A stretch of DNA of 64,000 nt from Oscillatoria sp. FACHB-1406 (GCF_014698145.1 NZ_JACJSM010000011.1:62001-126000), one strand, 5' to 3'; positions 34,382 through 42,923 are shown, numbered from the stretch's first letter. Numbers and translations are program-made. Notes: generated by a model from the letters alone, not told the origin.

Positions 34382-34425
34382 AATCTCAAAATCGTTCCCT
34401 TTACCCCCTCGAGGAATCACTAATC

Positions 34426-35277
34426 GTGTCTATTCAACAACTCGCCAGCAAAGTCCACGCCAACCACGTCAGCCTTGTTTCCCTGTCCGATACCGTAACC
34501 TTCGGCGGGCAGGAAATCGTCATCATCGGCGGACCTTGCGCGGTAGAAAGTTTAGCGCAGATGGAAACCGTCGCGCGCGAACTCCGTCACGCCCCCGTAC
34601 AAGCCATACGCGGCGGCGCTTTCAAGCCTCGCACTTCTCCCTATGCCTTCCAAGGTTTGGGCGAAACGGGATTGGATATTTTAGCGGAGATTAAACGGCG
34701 TTTCGATGTACCCGTGGTGACAGAGGTGATGTCGATCGCTCAAATTGACGCGATCGCTGCCAAAGCCGATATGCTACAAGTAGGCAGTCGCAATATGCAG
34801 AACTTCGACCTGCTTAAAGCCCTCGGCCAAGCCAATAAACCCATCCTCCTCAAACGCGGACTCGCCGCCACCCTCGAAGAATTCATCGGTGCAGCGGAAT
34901 ATATCCTCAGTCACGGCAACCCCAACGTCGTCCTTTGCGAACGAGGAATCCGCAGCTTCGATACTTTCACGCGCAACGTCCTCGATTTAGGCATCGTCGC
35001 CGCCCTCAAACAACTCACCCACCTGCCTGTAGTTGTCGATCCTTCCCACGCTGCTGGGAAACGGGAACTCGTCGCCCCCCTCGCTAAAGCTGCTATTGCT
35101 TGCGGGGCGGACGGTTTGATTGTAGAATGCCACCCCCAGCCCGAACAATCCGTCTCTGACGCGCGGCAAGCCCTCTCGCTGCCGGAGTTTGTAAATTTGA
35201 TACGGGAGTTGCAACCCATCGCGACGGCCGTCGGACGTTCGATCGCGTCACCCGTGCGAGAACCCATCGCTGCTTAA
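34426..35277 (+). CDS. aroF: 3-deoxy-7-phosphoheptulonate (DAHP) synthase
   Basis: 283 residues. Condenses PEP and erythrose 4-phosphate, the first step of the shikimate pathway to Phe, Tyr and Trp. The short class I-beta form: 'GGQEIVIIGGPCAVESLAQM' (~residue 28), 'RGGAFKPRTSPYAFQGLG' (PEP/E4P binding), 'LQVGSRNMQNFDLL', 'KPILLKRGLAATLEEF', 'VLCERGIRSFDTFTRN', 'LPVVVDPSHAAGKRELV' and 'GADGLIVECHPQPEQS' are all intact. There is no N-terminal ACT or chorismate mutase regulatory domain of usual size (only ~25 residues before the barrel), consistent with control at the RNA level. Starts on GTG at 34426 after GAGGA. Confidence 0.95.
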   Translation: MSIQQLASKVHANHVSLVSLSDTVTFGGQEIVIIGGPCAVESLAQMETVARELRHAPVQAIRGGAFKPRTSPYAFQGLGETGLDILAEIKRRFDVPVVTEVMSIAQIDAIAAKADMLQVGSRNMQNFDLLKALGQANKPILLKRGLAATLEEFIGAAEYILSHGNPNVVLCERGIRSFDTFTRNVLDLGIVAALKQLTHLPVVVDPSHAAGKRELVAPLAKAAIACGADGLIVECHPQPEQSVSDARQALSLPEFVNLIRELQPIATAVGRSIASPVREPIAA

Positions 35278-35454
35278 TCCCAGATTTCATAACCGTTCTG
35301 AGCGACAGCCATTCCGAACTCGTAGGGGCGTTTAATCGAACGTCCCTATATTAAAACGAGCGCTCGTTTTTACGGTTGTCAAAAATCGAACTCTAAAAGC
35401 ATTCAAGCTTCAGTATAATTGCACCCAAGCTATTCAAGATTGCGTACCTATTCT

Positions 35455-35763
35455 ATGGAAGACTCTACAACGTCCTCAAAACCGTTCCGCGTCCGTCTTC
35501 TCATTTCCGGACTCGTGCAAGGAGTTGGCTACCGTTACTCCACGGTACGGCAAGCGCAAAAATACGGGATTAAGGGCTGGGTGAGGAACTTAGACGATGG
35601 AAGGGTGGAAGCTTGGTTGGAGGGCGATCGCGCGGCGGTCGATCGCGTGGTTCAATGGTGTCATCAAGGGCCACCCGGCGCTAAAGTCCGCGAAGTGCGA
35701 CTCATCGATGAATCACTCTCCTCACAACCGATAATGACAACCTTTGAAGTACGGCGAGATTAA
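35455..35763 (+). CDS. acyP: Acylphosphatase
   Basis: 102 residues from the ATG at 35455. Hydrolyses acyl phosphates such as acetyl- and carbamoyl-phosphate. Both signatures are present: 'RLLISGLVQGVGYRYSTVRQ' (phosphate loop with catalytic Arg in 'GYR') and 'GIKGWVRNLDDGRVEAWLEG' (Asn of 'VRN' is catalytic). The frame is open from a TTG at 35419, but family members start near the ATG. Stand-alone; the 35278-35454 gap shows only short ordinary intergenic DNA. Confidence 0.93.
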   Translation: MEDSTTSSKPFRVRLLISGLVQGVGYRYSTVRQAQKYGIKGWVRNLDDGRVEAWLEGDRAAVDRVVQWCHQGPPGAKVREVRLIDESLSSQPIMTTFEVRRD

Positions 35764-35838
35764 CCGCTTGATTTGTCGCCAACCGACTTGGGCAGTATAA
35801 TAATCGGCTAACCATCGCGATCGCGGGGATACAAAATT

Positions 35839-36249
35839 ATGACCAGACATTTTACTGGCGGCTGTTCGTGCGGTGCTGTTCGCTACGAAGGATCGGCGGA
35901 TCCGATAGTCATGGCGAATTGCCACTGCCGCGACTGTCAAAAAGCTACAGGCGGCGCTTTTGCTTCTGGGTTTTTAGTGCCGCGCGATGCTGTCAAAATT
36001 GAGGGAGAAGTCAAATGGTATCAAGTCACGGGCGACAGCGGTAAGCCCGTCGGACGCGGTTTCTGTCCGGTTTGCGGTTCTCGGTTATTTTCTCAACCGC
36101 CCAACCCGGAATTACTTGCTGTGGCGGCAGGCAATCTTGACGATTCCAGTTGGTTCAGTCCAACAATGGACATTTATACCGCTAGCGCTCAACCTTGGGC
36201 TTGCATGAATCCCGAACTGTCTAAATTCGCCAAAATGCCATCTGCTTGA
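35839..36249 (+). CDS. GFA/CENP-V-fold zinc protein
   Basis: 136 residues. Zinc-binding motifs of the glutathione-dependent formaldehyde-activating (GFA) fold: 'GGCSCGAVRYEG' (CxC), 'NCHCRDCQKATGGAFASGFL' (CxCxxC) and 'GFCPVCGSRLF' (CxxC). Despite the family name, most members lack shown formaldehyde chemistry, so the function is open. Full length. Followed by two strong hairpins that separate it from convergent queD. Confidence 0.88.
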   Translation: MTRHFTGGCSCGAVRYEGSADPIVMANCHCRDCQKATGGAFASGFLVPRDAVKIEGEVKWYQVTGDSGKPVGRGFCPVCGSRLFSQPPNPELLAVAAGNLDDSSWFSPTMDIYTASAQPWACMNPELSKFAKMPSA

Positions 36250-36268
36250 TTTCCCTCGAATTAAAAAC

Positions 36269-36295
36269 CCGGTTTCTTGGAGAAACCGGATTTTT
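36269..36295. terminator. Hairpin terminator after the GFA gene
   Basis: CCGGTTTCT/AGAAACCGG (9-bp stem, 3-nt loop) followed by ATTTTT; 20 bp after the stop of the GFA-like gene. The CCGGTTTCTTGGAGAAACCGG unit is of a palindromic type common in cyanobacterial spacers. Confidence 0.75.
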
Positions 36296-36306
36296 GGAAC
36301 GCACAA

Positions 36307-36345
36307 TTTTAAGCTTGTCGATGTACTACCTTGACAAGCTTAAAA
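36307..36345. terminator. Bidirectional terminator-like inverted repeat between GFA and queD
   Basis: TTTTAAGCTTGTC (36307-36319) and GACAAGCTTAAAA (36333-36345) are perfect 13-bp arms with a 13-nt loop; the U/A ends serve both strands. Part of it, CTTGTCGATGTACTAC, is repeated directly at 36384-36399. Confidence 0.6.
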
Positions 36346-36400
36346 CTAGGGGTCAAATTTTTCTCCCCGTCTCCCCGTCTCCCCTTGTCGATGTACTACT

Positions 36401-36787
36401 TTAGGGATTAACCGCCCGAACGTACCGCGCCCCAGAAGTACAAGTTTCCTGAATTTCCACCGCATATAATCCCGGCAAACCCGAAGATTCAAGCTTTTCA
36501 AAAATCCACTTTGCCATAACTTCGCTCGTCGGATTTTCCAATCCCGTCGTCTCGTTCAAATAATAATGATCCAAGAAATGGTCGAGTAGCGGCTGAATGT
36601 ATTGCTTGAGATCGCCGTAATCCATAATCATGCCCTGTTTGGGGCCGCTCTCAATTAACTGCTGCCCCCGAACGTAAACTCGCCCTACCCAACTATGTCC
36701 GTGCAAGCGCTGACACTTGCCATCGTGGTGAGGCAAGCGATGAGCCGCTTCAAAGCGAAATTCTTTATATATCGTCCATTCTTCCAT
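36401..36787 (-). CDS. queD: 6-carboxy-5,6,7,8-tetrahydropterin synthase (QueD)
   Basis: 128 residues. Second committed step towards preQ0/queuosine, converting dihydroneopterin triphosphate. Zinc ligands: 'FEAAHRLPHHDGKCQRLHGHSW' supplies His and the HxHxx motif; 'MDYGDLK' and 'LDHYYLNE' are the fold's conserved loops; catalytic Cys in 'DGKCQRLHGH' and Glu in 'EIQETCTSGARY'. Downstream of queE by 5 bp, the two forming an operon for 7-deazaguanine synthesis. Confidence 0.92.
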   Translation of the reverse strand: MEEWTIYKEFRFEAAHRLPHHDGKCQRLHGHSWVGRVYVRGQQLIESGPKQGMIMDYGDLKQYIQPLLDHFLDHYYLNETTGLENPTSEVMAKWIFEKLESSGLPGLYAVEIQETCTSGARYVRAVNP

Positions 36788-36792
36788 TAAAT

Positions 36793-37410
36793 CTATGGTA
36801 TTTGCAAATATTTATGTAATTGTACGGAGAGACGATACTGAGGAAATTGCTGAAGTAAGTCGAGAATAATCGGCAGAGCGCGATCGCGCTGTGTCCATTC
36901 TGGTTGTAAAAATACAGGAATCATTGTTTCCGGCGGAAGATACGGGGCATAAAATTCTAACTCCAAACCCGTCTCCACCACCAACTTAATTTCATTGGCG
37001 CGCTTCCACATTTGCGGATGGACGGGATAGCGGGGACTGACGTGCTGTTTCGGGCTTAACGTCACCCAAGTTCGCGCCGAAATTTCCTGCCAGAACGCGC
37101 CGGAAGTTTCAATAGCGACCATTTTCCCCGCCGCCTCCAAAACCTCAATTAACCCCGGTAACTGGGAATGCAAAAACGGTTCGCCCCCAGAAATCACTAC
37201 GCGCGGCGACTTCAGTTCCCCCAACAGTTCCTCAAACGTCATCATCCGGCGCGGTAAGCCGATACCGCCCTCGGCGTACCCCGTATCGCACCACGGACAG
37301 CGAACCGGACAACCCGCCAAGCGAATAAAATCAACAGGCGTACCCGCCCAGTACCCTTCGCCTTGAAGGGTTTGTTGAAATGTCTCGTGAATAGGAAGCG
37401 AAGAATTCAT
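36793..37410 (-). CDS. queE: 7-carboxy-7-deazaguanine synthase (radical SAM, QueE)
   Basis: 205 residues. Radical SAM enzyme that turns 6-carboxytetrahydropterin into 7-carboxy-7-deazaguanine. Substrate loop '[20 protein letters not shown]', iron-sulfur motif '[14 protein letters not shown]' (C-x3-C-x2-C, ~residues 34-41), and the SAM-binding '[11 protein letters not shown]'. Short QueE form. Divergent from the peroxiredoxin gene; 96 bp between their starts. Confidence 0.92.
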   Translation of the reverse strand: MNSSLPIHETFQQTLQGEGYWAGTPVDFIRLAGCPVRCPWCDTGYAEGGIGLPRRMMTFEELLGELKSPRVVISGGEPFLHSQLPGLIEVLEAAGKMVAIETSGAFWQEISARTWVTLSPKQHVSPRYPVHPQMWKRANEIKLVVETGLELEFYAPYLPPETMIPVFLQPEWTQRDRALPIILDLLQQFPQYRLSVQLHKYLQIP

Positions 37411-37506
37411 TACAAAGCGCTAAAACCCGATAGACATACCGGAGTTTTGTGGGAAAATTTAAAGGTTGCCTCTATCTCAAAGCTAACTTCTAAAGGAGAA
37501 CGATCT

Positions 37507-38145
37507 ATGGCAAACCTACAACTAGGCGATACAGTACCAGACTTTACTCAAGATTCTAGCGAAGGCGAGATTAAATTTTACGACTGGGCAGGCGATAGCT
37601 GGGTGGTGCTTTTCTCTCACCCCGCAGATTACACCCCCGTTTGCACCACCGAACTGGGCGAAGTCTCTCGACTCAAGTCCGAGTTCGACAAGCGCAATGC
37701 TAAAGTTATTGCCTTGAGCGTGGACGATGCTGAATCTCATAAAGGTTGGATTGGCGATATCAACGAAACGCAACAAACGACCGTCAACTATCCGATTTTG
37801 GCAGATTCGGACAATAAAGTGTCGGATCTCTACGGGATGATTCACCCTAACGCTAACGCTAAACTGACGGTGCGTACCGTTTTCGTGATCGATCCTGCGA
37901 AAAAATTGCGCTTGACAATTACTTATCCGCCTAGCACCGGACGCAACTTTGAAGAGATTTTGCGCGTTATTGACTCATTGCAGTTGACAGATAACTATCA
38001 AGTCGCAACGCCGGTTAACTGGAAAGATGGGGACGATGTAGTCGTTGTTCCGTCGATTCCCACTGAAGAAGCGAAGCAGAAGTTTCCCAAAGGCGTTGAG
38101 GAAATTAAGTCTTATTTACGCATGACTCCGCAACCGAACAAATAA
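37507..38145 (+). CDS. 1-Cys peroxiredoxin (Prx6 type)
   Basis: 212 residues from the ATG at 37507, which has AAAGGAG 6 nt upstream (the frame is open from 37363 but overlaps queE). Reduces hydrogen and organic peroxides. Peroxidatic motif 'LFSHPADYTPVCTTELGEVS' (Cys ~residue 46), then 'DWIGDI'-like 'HKGWIGDINETQ', and the long Prx6-type C-terminal domain ('VATPVNWKDGDDVVVVPSIP'). Cytoplasmic; no signal peptide. Confidence 0.94.
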   Translation: MANLQLGDTVPDFTQDSSEGEIKFYDWAGDSWVVLFSHPADYTPVCTTELGEVSRLKSEFDKRNAKVIALSVDDAESHKGWIGDINETQQTTVNYPILADSDNKVSDLYGMIHPNANAKLTVRTVFVIDPAKKLRLTITYPPSTGRNFEEILRVIDSLQLTDNYQVATPVNWKDGDDVVVVPSIPTEEAKQKFPKGVEEIKSYLRMTPQPNK

Positions 38146-38190
38146 TTGTCGATCGTTAACAACGGACGATTGAAAATTATCGAACGGTAG

Positions 38191-38211
38191 GGGCAGAGCA
38201 ATGCTCTGCCC
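38191..38211. repeat. Palindromic GGGCAGAGCA/TGCTCTGCCC hairpin
   Basis: 10-bp perfect arms around one A, between the convergent peroxiredoxin and glycoside hydrolase genes. Likely acts as a transcription barrier; this type of unit is a frequent cyanobacterial spacer palindrome. Confidence 0.55.
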
Positions 38212-38229
38212 TCTGATTATATTCAAACA

Positions 38230-39672
38230 TTAAGCTGCTGGAAACGCGATCGCGATCGCGCCGAGCGCCGGAACCTCAAAACTCGCTTGTCCTCTATCCA
38301 ACGCCACTTCACCCACAACCTCATCGCGAACGCGCGCGCTAAATTCCCACATCGTCCCCGTTCCCTTCGTCCTTAATGCTGTTAAATCCGTCCTAACGGA
38401 GTGAGATTTTTCTCCCGCATTAACGACCAACAAGTATAAATTATTCTGCTCGTCTTGGGTCGCGATCGCCATTAAATCGGGGTTATTGGTAGAGGATTGA
38501 AACGTCGTCCGTCCGCCCTGTAAAACTCGAATCGCCATTCGCAGAGAATAGTAACTGAGTCGCCGTTCTCCCGTCGCTCCAATTAACCCTTTAAAACCGT
38601 TTGTTTTTCCCCAATCGTACAACGAAAAAATATGACTGCCGTAAATATAACTTTCCGGTTGCGAACCTCGAATCGCATTCTGAATTAGATTGAGCGCTAA
38701 AGGTAGCGTATCGTATTCATTTTCATAAGTTCCCCATTCACTGACCCACAGATCTGAGTTTTCGCGGACTGTATCTTTCATCCATCCTCGAACCCGCCCA
38801 ATATAATCTGAAATATCGCGATTGTAGTCGTGAATATTAACACTGCTAAACTCTCTAGGAATTTCTTGTAAAGCAAGAGCGGGCCAACTGCTATCGCCAA
38901 CCGTCACAGGAGCGTGAATATGGTAAGTCCGAGTCGGCAAATACGTCCGATAAACAAAATCAATTGCCTCTCTCGCGATTTTTACCAGTTGAAAATAGTC
39001 GCTCTGAGTCCCTCCCCAACCTTGAGCGCGATTGTCTGGTTCGTTATGAATTTCAAACTCATCAACCCGATAGTCATTACGCACATTAAGCCAGTAAACC
39101 GTTGCAAAAATATGTTCCCACCACTCGTTCCAATCTGCTTCAGTTCGGGGAGGATTAAGTTGTAATGCCCAAGGAGGATTCCACGAGTTATCAACATTAC
39201 GAATCGTGAGAACGGGTTTAATACCCGCTTGCTTTAGCGTGCCAAAAATTGTTCGAGCATTCCCCTGCCAAATTTCCTCAGAAGAACCCGACCACCAATA
39301 ATCGCTGCGATTCGGCGGATTTGTCATGACTTTATCCCACCAATCCCAGTTAATAATTGCGGGATTGGCTTGAATTTCAGCAATTGAAGGCCAGCCATAT
39401 CGTCCATCATCATCTTCAGCTTCCCAGCGAGACATACCGCCATAGATTCGGTAAGTATTCATCCCCAAATCTTGCAAATCGCGGACATCAAAATTCACAT
39501 TTCCTTCGCAAGCACCCATATAGCGCGTACTGATGCCCCAAGGTTTACCGGAAACTTGAATTATTGTCATACTTTGTGCCAAAGTTGTGATGCCGCTAAA
39601 CAGGTGAATGAGTAACGCGATCGCGAGACCAACAAGCCAATTAAGCGATGATTTTTTTGATAGGATAAACAC
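38230..39672 (-). CDS. Secreted glycoside hydrolase-like TIM-barrel protein (GH39/clan GH-A-like)
   Basis: 480 residues. Signal peptide (~1-34: 'LVGLAIALLIHLFSGITTLAQS'). The barrel has the clan GH-A pattern: acid/base in 'DEFEIHNEPDNRAQGWGG' (the NEP motif, ~205) and a probable nucleophile Glu in 'SDLWVSEWGTYENEYD' (~310). Aromatic-rich region 'WDWWDKVMTNPPNRSDYWWS' may bind sugar. A C-terminal beta domain (~400-480; 'LYLLVVNAGEKSHSVRTDL') is typical for such enzymes. Substrate unknown; its position at the edge of the polysaccharide region suggests trimming of exported glycans. Confidence 0.75.
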   Translation of the reverse strand: MFILSKKSSLNWLVGLAIALLIHLFSGITTLAQSMTIIQVSGKPWGISTRYMGACEGNVNFDVRDLQDLGMNTYRIYGGMSRWEAEDDDGRYGWPSIAEIQANPAIINWDWWDKVMTNPPNRSDYWWSGSSEEIWQGNARTIFGTLKQAGIKPVLTIRNVDNSWNPPWALQLNPPRTEADWNEWWEHIFATVYWLNVRNDYRVDEFEIHNEPDNRAQGWGGTQSDYFQLVKIAREAIDFVYRTYLPTRTYHIHAPVTVGDSSWPALALQEIPREFSSVNIHDYNRDISDYIGRVRGWMKDTVRENSDLWVSEWGTYENEYDTLPLALNLIQNAIRGSQPESYIYGSHIFSLYDWGKTNGFKGLIGATGERRLSYYSLRMAIRVLQGGRTTFQSSTNNPDLMAIATQDEQNNLYLLVVNAGEKSHSVRTDLTALRTKGTGTMWEFSARVRDEVVGEVALDRGQASFEVPALGAIAIAFPAA

Positions 39673-39749
39673 TGCTTTAATCCATTTTTAACGGCTACTG
39701 TTTCTCATCTGTTTTTGCAGCTTATTGCCTTCGATTCTTATCACGCAAA

Positions 39750-40048
39750 TCAGCCAAAAATGCCACGCACCTGCTCTTCATTTTGTACGATCCATTGATA
39801 AATATCTCCGAGCGTTTTTTTTGAATCTCTTTGGGGTTTCCATCCCGTCTCTATCATAACTTTACGCGAGTCCTTAATAAAAATAGGTATATCTCCGGTA
39901 CGCGCTTCGGGGACGGGCGCAATCTCAATTTGATAACCCGTTAATTCCTGGCAAATTTGCGTAGTTTCCAAAAGCGACAACGCATTTTCTTTCCCGCCAC
40001 CCACATTAAAAAGCCCGCTCCCCCAGTAATTAAGACATTTCGACTCAT
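39750..40048 (-). pseudogene. NAD-dependent sugar epimerase remnant with internal deletion
   Basis: From the ATG at 40048 the frame reads 'MSRNVLITGGAGFL', the Rossmann start of an SDR epimerase, but continues out of frame. In another frame, directly after the 'GGGCTTTTTAATGTGGG' junction, the C-terminal part begins: 'FNVGGGKENALSLLETTQIC' through 'WKPQRDSKKTLGDIYQWIV'. About 250 middle residues are missing, so the two ends of a CDP-paratose/UDP-glucose epimerase-type gene have been joined by deletion. Its start overlaps the stop of the GtrA-GT2 gene (TAATG). An 84-codon frame over the C-terminal part remains open but lacks the catalytic and NAD-binding parts. Confidence 0.8.
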
Positions 40049-41361
40049 TATTTTTGACTCTGTAGGTTTAAAACTCGCTCGTGCTTGCGAAAATAATCGC
40101 CTCTAGAAAGATGTTTTTCAAGCCAAATATAAAGCACAATAAATAAATAACGGCTTCCCATTTCTTTTAATTTTAATTTAGAAATCCCAGTTGCGCGGTT
40201 GCGCCAAGTAATGGGAATTGTCGTATAAGAATAACCGCGAACAATTGCTTTTAATGGCATTTCTACGGTTAAGTTAAAGTGATGGGAAAGCAAGGGAGAA
40301 ATTCCCTCAATTGCTTCTCTCCGATAAATTTTAAACGCATTAGTTGTATCGTTTAATTTTAAGCCAAAAAGAATTTGGATGAATAAGTTAGCAAGGCGAT
40401 TAACGATTAATTTGTGAGAGGGATAGTCAATCACTTTTCCACCGCGAATAAAGCGAGAGCCAAAAATGCAATCGTAGCCTTCTTGTAATTTATAATAATA
40501 ATCTACGATATTATCAGGGGAATCGGAATTATCTGCCATAACGACTGCGACAGCATCGCCGCGAAAGTTTTCTAACCCGCAGCGAACGGCAAACCCAAAA
40601 CCATTAGGATAATAGTTATTGATATAGCGAACGTTTGGAATTTGCTGGTTAACAGTTTGGAGAAGTTCTTCTGTACGATCGCGGCTATTATCGTTGACGA
40701 CGAGAATTTCGTAAGGAATGTTTTGGGATTCTAAGGTTTGAGCGATCGCACTCACTGTAGGGACGATACAACCTTCTTCGTTGTAAGCGGGAATCACCAA
40801 AGAGAGTAGAGTAATACTTTTGTCGGTTGAGGCTGAGATATTACTAGAAGTTGGCGGCGCTAACTTGCGATCGCGTACAAGTGCGGGAGCTAATCCTTCC
40901 GGGTAATATATCTCAGTTGTCCCTTCTGCGGGCGATTGAGTTTTGGGTTTGAAAACTAGGCGATCGCTAATAACATAATTGATCGCGGCACTCAACAGTA
41001 CGCCAACTAATGTATTGACGGCATAATTGACTTTCAACCAATCTAAGAGCGGAAAAATCAAAAATATCCGACAAACGACTGCCGCCCCCGCCGAAATGTG
41101 GTAGAGGGGGATTTGCCGCAGCAGCACGTCTCTCAGCTTCCAGTTTCCTCCCTGCCACACCCAAATGCGATACAAAAAAAAGCTCAATAAAAGGGAGATT
41201 TCAATGGCGATTGCGTTGGCAACATTTCTTAAAAAAGGTGTATTAAAATTTCGCACCTCAATCAGCCAAAATATTAGTGCTAGGTTCAGAGCAGCAGCAA
41301 CTCCTCCGCTCAGTAAAAATTTTAAAATATTGGCTTGAAGTAGTTTGGCGAGCATCCCCAA
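40048..41361 (-). CDS. GtrA-type membrane domain fused to a polyprenyl-phosphate GT2 transferase
   Basis: 437 residues. Residues ~1-140 are a four-helix GtrA-like domain ('FLLSGGVAAALNLALIFWLI', 'ISLLLSFFLYRIWVWQGGNW', ending 'INYVISDRLVFKPKT'). Residues ~190-430 are a DPM-synthase-like GT2: 'LSLVIPAYNEEGCIVPTV', 'EILVVNDNSRDRTEELLQ', 'AVVMADNSDSPDNIVDYY' and 'GSRFIRGG'. The usual DADLQ/DxD reads 'ADNSDS'. Likely makes polyprenyl-phosphate sugar donors and flips or anchors them. Upstream of the epimerase remnant; 78 bp downstream of the GT39-like gene. Confidence 0.87.
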   Translation of the reverse strand: MGMLAKLLQANILKFLLSGGVAAALNLALIFWLIEVRNFNTPFLRNVANAIAIEISLLLSFFLYRIWVWQGGNWKLRDVLLRQIPLYHISAGAAVVCRIFLIFPLLDWLKVNYAVNTLVGVLLSAAINYVISDRLVFKPKTQSPAEGTTEIYYPEGLAPALVRDRKLAPPTSSNISASTDKSITLLSLVIPAYNEEGCIVPTVSAIAQTLESQNIPYEILVVNDNSRDRTEELLQTVNQQIPNVRYINNYYPNGFGFAVRCGLENFRGDAVAVVMADNSDSPDNIVDYYYKLQEGYDCIFGSRFIRGGKVIDYPSHKLIVNRLANLFIQILFGLKLNDTTNAFKIYRREAIEGISPLLSHHFNLTVEMPLKAIVRGYSYTTIPITWRNRATGISKLKLKEMGSRYLFIVLYIWLEKHLSRGDYFRKHERVLNLQSQK

Positions 41362-41439
41362 TTCCTTGCTGATGTCGTGAATTTCCCAAGCCTAGCATAA
41401 CTTGACCTATCAACATTATTGCAGATTTTGAAGTTGAAC

Positions 41440-42828
41440 TTAGGAATTGATTAAAGAGCGCTGTTTGAGTTCTTCGGGGCTAAGAATGCGGTAAATTAAC
41501 CAATCTTTACTTTGAGAATGAAACTGGCAGGTGCGCTCGATGTGTTGGGCGAGTTTGGAGTAATTTTTCCAAAGATTATTAGTTTGACGAGCGCTTACTC
41601 CAAACCAATCTGCACCACTCTCTCGCAGTTCTTCAAACAATTGGATGGCATCGTCATCGTTTTTAGGGAGCTCGTTCCAACCTACATTATTGGCAGGGGG
41701 AAACGTCCAGCCGCGCCGACGACTGTAATAAATAGCAATGGGATCGCCAATGTCGGTGGCGATCGTCACGACCAAATCATCGGGTCGAGCAACGCGATCG
41801 AGAGCTAAACCGAGTTTACGACTTTGATCCGCGTAAGGTCTATACATCCGCTCGAGACTGCTCTGTCCGAACCCTCCAATCACTAACAGAAAAACAACGA
41901 TAATCGCTAGCGCCCTAGGAGTTCGCAGCGAAGAATTCCAAGAAGAAGCGATCGCAATCATGCCATGTGCGGCGAATGCCGCCGCAACCGGATTGATGAG
42001 ATGAAAATTCCAGGGGTTCGTCACTAATTCCTTCGCTCCAATCGCGTAGTAGGCGAGTCCGCCTAACAGCCACCAATGAAACAGCCAAGGGGCGTGAGGA
42101 GTTGAATTCAATCCTGACTCTTTATCTTCCTGCCGCCTTGGCGGAGGGAAGCATAAGCCCACAGCCACGAGGAGGATAACGGGTGCAGTCCATATCCAGT
42201 TATTAAATTGCGCGTTGAGGTGAGGGATAAAATAACTGTGCTTTAACCATTTTGCCAGTCCGCTATCCCACACCCAATTTCCCGAACCGGCGAAGTGATA
42301 AGGCGGGTACGAAAGAGAAAGATGTCTGGCCCAAAGATAGTAAGCGATAACAGGAATCAGCGAGGCAACCGCAGCACCCGCTATCAGCAGTAACTTTTTG
42401 GGAGATCGCTGCTGGCGGCGACCTAAAATGACCCAAATTGCGTAGAGCGCCGGAATCCCGACGATTAAGCCCGGAATTTTGGATAAGAAACCCCAAGTGC
42501 CAAAAACACCAGCTAATACCAGATAGCGCGGGCGATCGCTTTGACAGTAAGCGACTGCGAACCACAAACTGGTTGTGACTAAAGCCACCATTGCCGGATC
42601 GGGCAAAAACGAACGCTCGATAAAAATGCTTCCCGGTAAGATTGCCATAACCGCAGCGCTAACCAGAGCGTGTTCTTCATCCCAAACGCGACGAACAAGT
42701 TGATAGAGAGCAAAGATTCCCCAAATGCCAAAGCTGGCAGCGATTGAACGCCCAACCCAATCCTGCTGACCGACGATATGGTAGAGCATTGCAGCCAAAT
42801 AGCTTACCGTCTGGAACTCGCTAAGCAC
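41440..42828 (-). CDS. GT39-like membrane glycosyltransferase, probably 5'-truncated
   Basis: 462 residues from GTG 42828. Polytopic, about ten membrane helices ('LVSAAVMAILPGSIFIERSF', 'LVLAGVFGTWGFLSKIPGLI', 'ALAIIVVFLLVIGGFGQSSL'), with the ArnT/PMT-type pattern '...LPDPAMVALVTTSLWFA'. Such enzymes move sugars from polyprenyl phosphate to acceptors on the outer side. The first residues 'MLSEFQTVSYLAAMLYHIVG' match a point well inside the normal family, after TM1 and the catalytic Asp-Glu loop, so roughly 80-100 residues are missing. There is no ribosome site; a short 24-codon frame (MQNYLHITMSQ...) precedes it. It may be non-functional. Confidence 0.7.
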   Translation of the reverse strand: MLSEFQTVSYLAAMLYHIVGQQDWVGRSIAASFGIWGIFALYQLVRRVWDEEHALVSAAVMAILPGSIFIERSFLPDPAMVALVTTSLWFAVAYCQSDRPRYLVLAGVFGTWGFLSKIPGLIVGIPALYAIWVILGRRQQRSPKKLLLIAGAAVASLIPVIAYYLWARHLSLSYPPYHFAGSGNWVWDSGLAKWLKHSYFIPHLNAQFNNWIWTAPVILLVAVGLCFPPPRRQEDKESGLNSTPHAPWLFHWWLLGGLAYYAIGAKELVTNPWNFHLINPVAAAFAAHGMIAIASSWNSSLRTPRALAIIVVFLLVIGGFGQSSLERMYRPYADQSRKLGLALDRVARPDDLVVTIATDIGDPIAIYYSRRRGWTFPPANNVGWNELPKNDDDAIQLFEELRESGADWFGVSARQTNNLWKNYSKLAQHIERTCQFHSQSKDWLIYRILSPEELKQRSLINS

Positions 42829-42923
42829 CTAAGCAAAATAAATTACTCACTTGCAAATCCTGAAACCCTTGGCTTTCCTGCTTTTTGGCTCATGGTTATG
42901 TGTAAATAATTTTGCATACCTGC

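Noticed and set aside
39750-40004. 84-codon frame as a stand-alone small protein
   Set aside because: It is the C-terminal piece of an epimerase next to the out-of-frame N-terminal piece, so it is treated as pseudogene.
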